Shown here in pieces: positions 57,600 to 64,000 of a stretch of DNA of 64,000 nt. Location of the stretch: positions 4,244,002-4,308,001 of the forward strand of contig CP046177.1 in NCBI GenBank assembly GCA_014075215.1, in the 5' to 3' direction. The notes beneath the pieces were generated by a model. That model did not search any database. It saw only the letters and a list, made by a program, of their open reading frames with translations, and was not told the DNA's origin. Source of the stretch: Flavobacteriaceae bacterium (GTDB taxonomy: Bacteria > Bacteroidota > Bacteroidia > Flavobacteriales > Flavobacteriaceae). Numbering within the stretch: position 1 is the first letter of the stretch; every line of letters starts with the position of its first letter. The position numbers were made by a program, and so were the translations under genes.

Positions 57600-60125
57600 A
57601 TGGACATTGGAACATTTAAAAAGGAGTTGGATATTTTAGAAATAGGAAAAGAACTAGGTTTAAAAATAGAAAAGAACGGTGCTTGTTTATGTCCGTTTCA
57701 TAAAGATAAAAAACCGAGCTTGATGTTTTCCAGAGAAAAACAAATTGTTACTTGTTTTAGTGGAAACTGTTCTGCAGGAACGATGGACGTAATAGATTTG
57801 GTACAAAAGTTCTATTCTTGGGAATTGCCTAAAACCTTAGAATGGTTAAAGCCGTATGCAAATGTTGTGGAAACTCCCAAAACTACTCCAGTAAAAACAA
57901 GCATGAATTACGAAGCACTCTTTAAAAAACTACAACCGAAATTAAAACAAAGTAGCAACGCAAGAACTTATTTAGAGAGTCGTCATTTAGATTACAAACT
58001 TTTAGAAGCAGCTTTTAACAAAGGCAAAGATTACAACTCTTTAAAGCACTGTGTTATTTTTCCTCTAAAAAACAAAGATGGGAACATTGTAAGTCTATAC
58101 GGAAGGTCGATAGCATCGACAGGTAATTACAAACATTTTTACACCAAAAACAGACAAGGTCTGTATCCAAAATATCCACCTGCAACAACAAAGAAATTAA
58201 TCATTACAGAAAGTATTATTGATGCAGCGACCTTGCAACAGCATTTTACACTTCCAAGAGATACGGCAATTTTAACAGCGTACGGTACAAATGGCATCAC
58301 ACCACAACATACCGAGGCGGTAAGCCAATTAGAACATTTACAAGAAATTATCCTGTGGTTAGATGGCGATGATGCAGGTAAAAAAGCCACCGAGAAATAT
58401 GGCAAAGAATTTGCTAAACAATATCCAAAATTACAGATTAGCAAAGTACCCACCTTAGATGGCGAGGATATTAATTCTTTATTGGACAGTCATACTTCAG
58501 AAATCGTTACCCAGTTTTTTGAAAAACGAATACAGGTAATATCTACAAAACAACCACAAAAAGACTACACTTTAAATATTGAAACTCATAAAACAATTTA
58601 CCAAGACGAACATCTAAACATCCAAGTATTAGGCAAATTAGATACAAAAAATCTAGGCGCACTTCGAGTTACGTTAGTGGTAAAAAGCAAACACAATCCC
58701 AATCAGATACCCGTTAGAAATACTTTAGATTTATACCACGGCGACCGCATAGAAAAGTTTGTAAGAACCTGTGCAGAGAAACTAGAAACGGGTACAAGTT
58801 TTATAAGAAAGGCTTTAAATACCCTCACAGAGGGTTTAGAAAACCACCGATTACAGCAAGTTGAAATTGCCCAGGAACAACAAGATGAAAAACCAACGTT
58901 AAGAGAACTTACCAATCAAGAAAAACAAGCAGCTCTTTTACTTTTAAAGGATAAAAACCTAACAAAAATCCTCACTCAAAAATTACAAAATACAGGTATT
59001 GTGGGCGAAGAGAAAAAAGCCCTTTTTTTATTTACCATTTTATTGAGCCATCAAATGCATCATACTTTACACGCTATGGTTCAAGGAACTTCGGGAAGTG
59101 GCAAAAGTCATTTAATAAAAAAAGTGGCCGACTGTATGTTTAACCAACAAAAAATCAAACGCTTTACCAGAGTTAGTGAGAAAAGTTTTTATAATTATGG
59201 GAGTTACGACTTGCAACATTGTGGAATTATTTTAGAAGATTACGATGGACTGGCAGAAGAAGCGCAATTGGCATGGAGAGAATTGCAAAGCAATGGACAA
59301 TTAAGTAGCAGTGTGAGTTTAAAAAACGAAATGACAGGCGAGATAAAAAGCGGAGAAAAATGGGTCTACGGTCCGATTGCTTCCTTAGTGGCTACTACAA
59401 AATTTAGATTGTATGAAGACAACCAAAGTAGAGTATTTACCATTGCCATTGATGAGAGCGAAGCACAAACAGAAAAGGTGTTGGAATATATGGCTTCAAA
59501 AGCATCCAAAGGCATCACAGAACAGCAGGAACAACAGGCTATACGTGAAATCCAAAACTTAGTGAGTTTATTAAAACCCTATGCTGTACAAAATAACTAC
59601 CGATTGCATTTACCAAAAACCACCCAACAACGTAGAAGATTAACGCAAATGCTACATGATTTTATAGAGCAAATAACTTTACTACATCAATACAATCGGC
59701 AGAGAATCTCCGCAGATACACAAGAACCACAAACGCTAATCACAGAACTAGAAGATCTAGAACTGGCGGTAGATCTCATGTTTGAAAGCATTGTATTAAA
59801 AACCGATGAACTCGATGGAATCCTACGACAGTTCTATGAAAACTTAAAAGAATACATTACTAAAAAAGCCAAGAAAATAGGAAAGAGTTTATCTGAAACT
59901 GACTTTATACAAAGAGAAATCCGACAAGAATTTAGAATTAGTAAAACACAGCTCTTTCGTTATTTTACAGAATTACAGGAACTGGAATACATTACAAAAA
60001 CCCATACAGGAAGCAGAAATACCTTTAGTTATAAAATAGGGTATTGGGATAATATAGAAAAATTACGAACAGAAATAAGAGATTATTTATACAAACAAAT
60101 CCAAGCATTTAAGAAGAATACCTAA
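57600..60125 (+). CDS. CHC2 zinc-finger/Toprim primase fused to P-loop ATPase (M4)
   Basis: 841 aa. N-terminal CHC2-like zinc finger (LCPFHKDKKPSLMF ... CFSGNCSAG, about residues 30-57), DnaG-type Toprim domain (LIITESIIDAATL, then LWLDGDDAGKKA, about 197-285), then a domain equivalent to the whole M1/M2 ATPase: LGKLDTKNLGALRVT, Walker A GTSGSGKSH (about 496-504), Walker B IILEDYDG (about 541) and a winged-helix-like end (FIQREIRQEFRISKTQLFRY). It looks like a self-sufficient primase-helicase for module replication. M4 has no tyrosine recombinases, so it represents a second version of the carrier. Confidence 0.8.
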   Translation: MDIGTFKKELDILEIGKELGLKIEKNGACLCPFHKDKKPSLMFSREKQIVTCFSGNCSAGTMDVIDLVQKFYSWELPKTLEWLKPYANVVETPKTTPVKTSMNYEALFKKLQPKLKQSSNARTYLESRHLDYKLLEAAFNKGKDYNSLKHCVIFPLKNKDGNIVSLYGRSIASTGNYKHFYTKNRQGLYPKYPPATTKKLIITESIIDAATLQQHFTLPRDTAILTAYGTNGITPQHTEAVSQLEHLQEIILWLDGDDAGKKATEKYGKEFAKQYPKLQISKVPTLDGEDINSLLDSHTSEIVTQFFEKRIQVISTKQPQKDYTLNIETHKTIYQDEHLNIQVLGKLDTKNLGALRVTLVVKSKHNPNQIPVRNTLDLYHGDRIEKFVRTCAEKLETGTSFIRKALNTLTEGLENHRLQQVEIAQEQQDEKPTLRELTNQEKQAALLLLKDKNLTKILTQKLQNTGIVGEEKKALFLFTILLSHQMHHTLHAMVQGTSGSGKSHLIKKVADCMFNQQKIKRFTRVSEKSFYNYGSYDLQHCGIILEDYDGLAEEAQLAWRELQSNGQLSSSVSLKNEMTGEIKSGEKWVYGPIASLVATTKFRLYEDNQSRVFTIAIDESEAQTEKVLEYMASKASKGITEQQEQQAIREIQNLVSLLKPYAVQNNYRLHLPKTTQQRRRLTQMLHDFIEQITLLHQYNRQRISADTQEPQTLITELEDLELAVDLMFESIVLKTDELDGILRQFYENLKEYITKKAKKIGKSLSETDFIQREIRQEFRISKTQLFRYFTELQELEYITKTHTGSRNTFSYKIGYWDNIEKLRTEIRDYLYKQIQAFKKNT

Positions 60126-60136
60126 AAAGGCAATTA

Positions 60137-60220
60137 CTTTGGAACGCTTTGGAACGGAAAAGGAACGCTTTTGGAACGGTTAAAACGTTGATATACAGTA
60201 AATAAAGTAGTAGCGTTCCA
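60137..60220. repeat. Iteron-like ttggaacg repeats after the M4 primase
   Basis: ctttggaacg, ctttggaacgg, aaaggaacg, ttttggaacgg in tandem (60137-60179) plus an inverted gcgttcca at about 60213. Same position as the repeat clusters in M1-M3 but a different unit, as expected for an initiator-specific origin. Confidence 0.55.
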
Positions 60221-60348
60221 GAATTCCATAACAAGAATAAATAAGAGAAATAAAAAATTGCTATAGAAATCATCTTTTTAAAAGTAAATAACTTCTGCTT
60301 TTAAACAATTCCACACGTACACAATTTAATTTTTTAATTACAATAATC

Positions 60349-60829
60349 ATGAACACCAGTTACAAAAAGCAGGCAGTAAAACGCTACGTAAAAATTGAAA
60401 AAATCAAGTACAGAAAATACCACATTAAAGATTTTAATTTATTGATTAAACTTATTTACCCCAAACGAGTGGTACTCAATCCTTATCATAAATTATTAGA
60501 AAAAACAGGTAGTTTTAGCAAAGTACATTTAGAGTTGATTAAAGAAACGACCGCTAATTTTACGATTTTAAATGAGTTGCACAGAGACCAAGATAAATAT
60601 GGGAGATTGTATACTGTGAGAGAAGACTTAAACAATGCTATTTATTTTTTACAAAACGAACTAAAACTTAAAGAACAAGATATTTTATTGAATGCTTCTA
60701 CACGTTGGTTTTACCATGAAATTCATTGGCAATTTTACGATCGTGTCTTTACCAGTAAAGAAGTTGCCTTACAACTTAGAAAAGCCAAAAGTACGGTGTA
60801 TCATCATTTAACGGAATTGAAGGTGTTCG
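60349..60829 (+). pseudogene. Accessory protein of M4, 3' end replaced by repeat E
   Basis: Homologue of 43431-44015 (LIKLIYPKRVVLNPYHKLLE, then a helical region and VALQLRKAKSTVYHHLTEL). The frame runs into repeat E at about 60830, losing the C-terminal 30 to 40 residues present in M3. Confidence 0.65.
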
Positions 60830-61289
60830 CTACGCCCCTCTGTGCAGCACTTTTTTTTGGCCAAAAAAAAATACATCGGCTTACAGCCGTTTTTGTCCAA
60901 AAAAAAGCTGCTGCCTCCCTGCTTCTGCTCCGCTCACTCGCAGCTCCTCTGTATTTTTGCTGACGGCTCCTATGGGTCGCCTACAAAAATCCACCGCTGC
61001 TTATCGGGCGCAGCCGCTGGTGCCAAAGCCTACTGCGCATTTTTTTTTAATCGATTTATTATTTTTATAATAAGGAGAAAAAAAATGCTTGTGGCGCGTC
61101 CACGCTGCTCACTTAATCGTTCGCAGACAATGTGTCCACGTCGGCTTTGGCGCTGCGCTTTCGCTGCGCTGGTTTTGCGTACAACGCAGAACACTCAATC
61201 GGCGTTGGCCTCTATAAACAGTACGGTTAAATCAAAAAAAGGGAAATACATAGTGGGCTATTATCCTGAAATGAGTTGACCGTTTTTTT
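60830..61289 (+). repeat. GC-rich repeat E, copy E5
   Basis: Complete copy, nearly identical to E1 and E2. It directly follows truncated coding sequence, so E's left end (aaggtgttcgc) is a real boundary. Confidence 0.75.
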
Positions 61290-62074
61290 AGCTAAATCCT
61301 AAAATAGATTTACAACCCGGAATCAATCCTAAAATGAGTTTACAGTTTTTAAAATCAGTACGGAAAACACTTGAGATATCACAGAGGGAAGAACTTACCA
61401 TAAACGATGTAGTTCCGATGCTGAACGCACTATCGCTTGTCGGTTTTAAAAAGCTGACGATTTATCTCCCTGCTATAACCCTTTCTATAAATCCTCATCT
61501 TTTTAAAACGGAGGTAAACCGTTTTAATAATTGGCGATTTTTTAGAGGTGGAAAAAAGCCAGGGGAAAAATCGACAAGTATTAAAATGAAGCAACCGAAG
61601 GGCGCTAGTCTTCACAAAGAGCATAAAAAAAGAAGCTACCTAATTAAAAGATAACTTCTTACTTAGCAAACGATTTTAGTCCTCTAAGACGTCGTAGCTA
61701 AAATACGACTTTTTTACTTAAAAATCAAAGCTATTATCATCAATCTTAGTTCCACTGTGCGCTCAGGTAGCTATGAGCCTGGAGTATTTTACATAATTTA
61801 CATTATAACTTACAAGCGAAGAACCGATCAAATAGTAAACTCCTGAATTTGTATTATAATGCCAATTATGTACAAATATCGAGGGAAAGGAAACGGAAAA
61901 AACACAGGGGTTTTGAGGAACGAAAATACTGGGTTTTTGGAGTGCGGATTTAATCATAAAATCATATATTTACAATGGTCATGAAGTGAGGACGTTCTTA
62001 AAAAAATCTGTTTTTGTCAGGTATAAGCGATAAAAAATGGGCTTTTATTAAAAAAAACGCATAAACGTCTATCC
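61290..62074 (+). other. Leader type B / L5 before cassette C8'
   Basis: About 785 bp, near-identical to L2 (inverted). Three 17-bp iterons (tcctgaaatgagttgac 61264, tcctaaaatagatttac 61297, tcctaaaatgagtttac 61327). ORF 61334-61654 (MSLQFLKSVRKTLEIS) is open here and in L2 but broken in L1, L3 and L4. It ends in acgcataaacgtctatcc, coding YPFGL into the tip. Confidence 0.6.
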
Positions 62075-63080
62075 CTTTGGGCTTAAACAAAAAGGGTATA
62101 ATAATGTAGTTAGTTCTAATGGGAATAGTGTAGCGCAGAAGTTTGGATTCAATGGAGTTGAATTAAATGAAAGTTTAGGACTTGATTTAATGGAGATGGA
62201 TGTGAGAATGTATGACCCAGCCATTGCAAGATTTAATGGAATAGATCCTGTAACACACTATTCACAAAGTACAAGTGTTGCTTTTGATAATAATCCTGTC
62301 TTTTGGGCAGATCCTAGTGGGGCAGATAGTCAGTCAATGGAGGAATGGCATGCTTCTAATGTAGCTCAAGATGAAGATTGGCATAATAGTATTGATCAAA
62401 GTAGTGGAATATCTACTAGTCAGAATTCTTCTTCTTCAAGTAGTAATTCAGGCACAAGTAATAATTCAGGAACAAGCAATTCTGAATCTCAAGACCCTTG
62501 CCCAGAATGTAAAACATTTGATGATTACTATTATTATTATTTACTACGTTTAGCATATTATACTAACTCAGACTCACAAGCAAGGTATAAAAGGGCTTTA
62601 AAAGATACAGGAACAGGTATTTTAAAAGCTGGTCTTCAAACTTTAGAAGTAAAGAACATAACATCAGTAAAACGCTCAGAAGAATTCGGTCACTTTTTTG
62701 GCATTTTCCTATTTGCTCTTTTAGAACCAGGTCCTGGAGCCGAGTTTAAATTTGCTAAGAAGGGATTTAAATCGTTCTCAGCTTTTAAAAAGGCATTGGG
62801 ACCAGCGGGAAAAGGAAAAGCATGGCATCACATCGTAGAACAGAATCCTGCTAACATAGCCAAGTTTGGACCAGAAGCTATTCATAATACGAATAACGTG
62901 ATGAAATTATCCCATGGAAAAGGAACCATACATGCGAAAATTTCTGGGCATTACAGTTCAAAACAAGCATTTACAAATGGCAAAACAGTTCGTCAATGGT
63001 TGAATACAAAGAGTTTTGAATACCAACGTGACTATGGAGTTCGGAAATTAAAAGAATTTGGTTGGAAACCTCCTCAATAA
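62075..63080 (+). pseudogene. RHS cassette C8', headless copy of the HNH-like tip
   Basis: Identical to C8 from the FGLKQKGYNN codons on. No normal start codon is in frame upstream (a stop falls within about 10 codons in leader B); the first good ATG is in the core at 62190. Probably a silent tip awaiting recombination. Confidence 0.7.
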
Positions 63081-63098
63081 TAGAGAAATTAGATAATT

Positions 63099-63452
63099 AT
63101 GAAAATAGATAGTTTAGAAAATGCGATTGATATATTTAAAGGAGCATCCATTGAACATGGAAAAGCATCAGAAGAAGGTAATTATAAAGTTGGAAACAAG
63201 AATTATTATAAAATAGTAGATGCTGCAAAATACTTAAATGAGAATGACGCAATTCATGAATTATTACAACTTTTAAACAATGAGAACGTTAGTGTTCAAT
63301 TGTGGGCTGCAACCTATTTGCTTGAAAATCATGAAAATGAAGCGATTAAGTTATTAACTTCTATCTCAAAGAAGAATATTACACATTTTTCTTTTAATGC
63401 ACAAATAACTTTGGATGAATGGAAAAGTGGAGATTTGAAGTTACAGTATTAG
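63099..63452 (+). CDS. DUF2019-like immunity protein, second copy
   Basis: Identical to 56384-56737. Even if the tip is silent, an extra immunity copy could still protect. Confidence 0.7.
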   Translation: MKIDSLENAIDIFKGASIEHGKASEEGNYKVGNKNYYKIVDAAKYLNENDAIHELLQLLNNENVSVQLWAATYLLENHENEAIKLLTSISKKNITHFSFNAQITLDEWKSGDLKLQY

Positions 63453-63505
63453 GATAGTTTTCTAAAAAAGCCCCGCTGGCAAAGTCTCCTGATTTAGCGT
63501 AATTA

Positions 63506-63548
63506 AAATAGAGAAGCCACTTTGGAAACAGAGTGGTTTTCTATTTTT
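63506..63548. terminator. Bidirectional terminator, second copy
   Basis: Same hairpin as 56791-56833. Confidence 0.65.
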
Positions 63549-63562
63549 AGAAGTATGCTTTT

Positions 63563-63781
63563 TTATATTAACTTGGGTTTTCTAATAAAATAAGGTTTTT
63601 CTAATATCCATCCAAAGCGTTTGGTGATATAATCAATACAAGGTTTTTCAAATTCAGGTACCTGTTTAAAATCAAGAAACACTCCATGTCCAGGTTCTAT
63701 TACATTATTATAATGCTCCGCCCAAATTTTAGCCTTTTCTTCTATAGTGGTATTAGCAGGATAAGTAATTGTATTTTCCAT
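63563..63781 (-). CDS. Small FIRKPK-family protein, second copy
   Basis: Identical to 56848-57066. Confidence 0.6.
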   Translation of the reverse strand: MENTITYPANTTIEEKAKIWAEHYNNVIEPGHGVFLDFKQVPEFEKPCIDYITKRFGWILEKPYFIRKPKLI

Positions 63782-63805
63782 TTTGCAATATTTTAAAGTT
63801 TATTT

Positions 63806-64000
63806 TTAAGCTACAATTTGTTGTATTTGTTTTTTTGTAATAAAAGCATCTAGAAAAGTAATAATCATTTCTTTGTCTTTTTCATTTAGCGTTTCTATTT
63901 TTTTAAATAGGTTTAATATTTTATTATTAGATAAATGATTTTCTGATATATTTTCATTCCCGTTAATAAGAAAATCTACAGTAGTGTTCAGTGCTGTAGC
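63806..64000 (-). CDS. XRE-family repressor, second copy, cut by the window edge
   Basis: C-terminal 64 codons identical to 57091-57285; the HTH-bearing start lies beyond the window. Confidence 0.8.
   Translation of the reverse strand, partial: ATALNTTVDFLINGNENISENHLSNNKILNLFKKIETLNEKDKEMIITFLDAFITKKQIQQIVA

Larger units (their letters stand above)
62075..64000. repeat. Direct repeat, copy 2
   Basis: Repeat of 55360-57285; together with the sequence between them it suggests a tandem unit of 6715 bp. Confidence 0.85.

Noticed and set aside
61334..61654. 106-aa ORF MSLQFLKSVRKTLEIS in leader B
   Set aside because: Open only in L2 and L5, which are near-identical; the same sequence in L1, L3 and L4 has stops. 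Kept as part of the leader, not as a gene.

Overview
The window is low-GC DNA from a Bacteroidota chromosome, most likely a member of the Flavobacteriaceae. The evidence is the DUF6443/YD-repeat two-gene RHS locus, short RHS proteins that begin [MG/MS]CLKL, lipobox-type immunity proteins, and A+T-rich codon use. No housekeeping gene, tRNA, rRNA or CRISPR array was seen. Essentially the whole window is a polymorphic-toxin (RHS) locus that has grown by accumulating spare toxin-tip/immunity cassettes and mobile elements.

Layout. 1-7.8 kb: the full-length RHS locus, an upstream YD-repeat gene and a DUF6443/RHS gene with a metzincin-like tip and lipoprotein immunity gene; both RHS genes carry a frameshift. 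7.8-10.9 kb: a truncated DDE (IS3-like) element, IS110 copy 1 and a REP-associated HUH transposase. 10.8-18.5 kb: module M1 (XRE repressor, divergent ATPase, two tyrosine recombinases, ParE-type toxin-antitoxin pair), GC-rich repeat E, a leader and RHS cassette C2 (LAS peptidase-like tip). 18.5-35 kb: three adjoining large palindromes (P1, P2, P3), each centred on a T-rich hairpin-filled spacer of about 950 bp. They carry four more IS110 copies, a duplicated two-gene DNA-binding module (236 aa + 84 aa) and cassettes C3 (metalloprotease tip), C4 and an inverted copy of C4. 35-40 kb: module M2, inverted relative to M1. 40-49.7 kb: modules M3 (ATPase broken) and M5 (remnant) with cassettes C5 and C6. 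49.8-57 kb: palindrome P4, with cassettes C7 (JAMM-like tip) and C8 (HNH-like tip) on its two outer ends. 57-64 kb: module M4 (XRE, primase-ATPase fusion, accessory gene), repeat E, a leader and a second copy of C8; the last 1.9 kb repeats 55.36-57.29 kb.

How it fits together. Every spare cassette is the 3' end of an RHS core, a toxin tip and an immunity gene, and most are headless or have only a short unrelated leader. Three alternative leaders (A, B, C) converge on the same RHS-core codons, around FGLKxKGYNN, or a little earlier at LQFF. I infer that recombination through this shared core can place a spare tip on the full-length RHS shell. Two kinds of apparent carrier are visible: (i) recombinase/replication modules followed by repeat E and an iteron-bearing leader, and (ii) two-headed palindromic units built around the T-rich spacer. 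I do not recognise either carrier as a described element. IS110 copies, all next to REP-like palindromes, have inserted into and been duplicated with this material.
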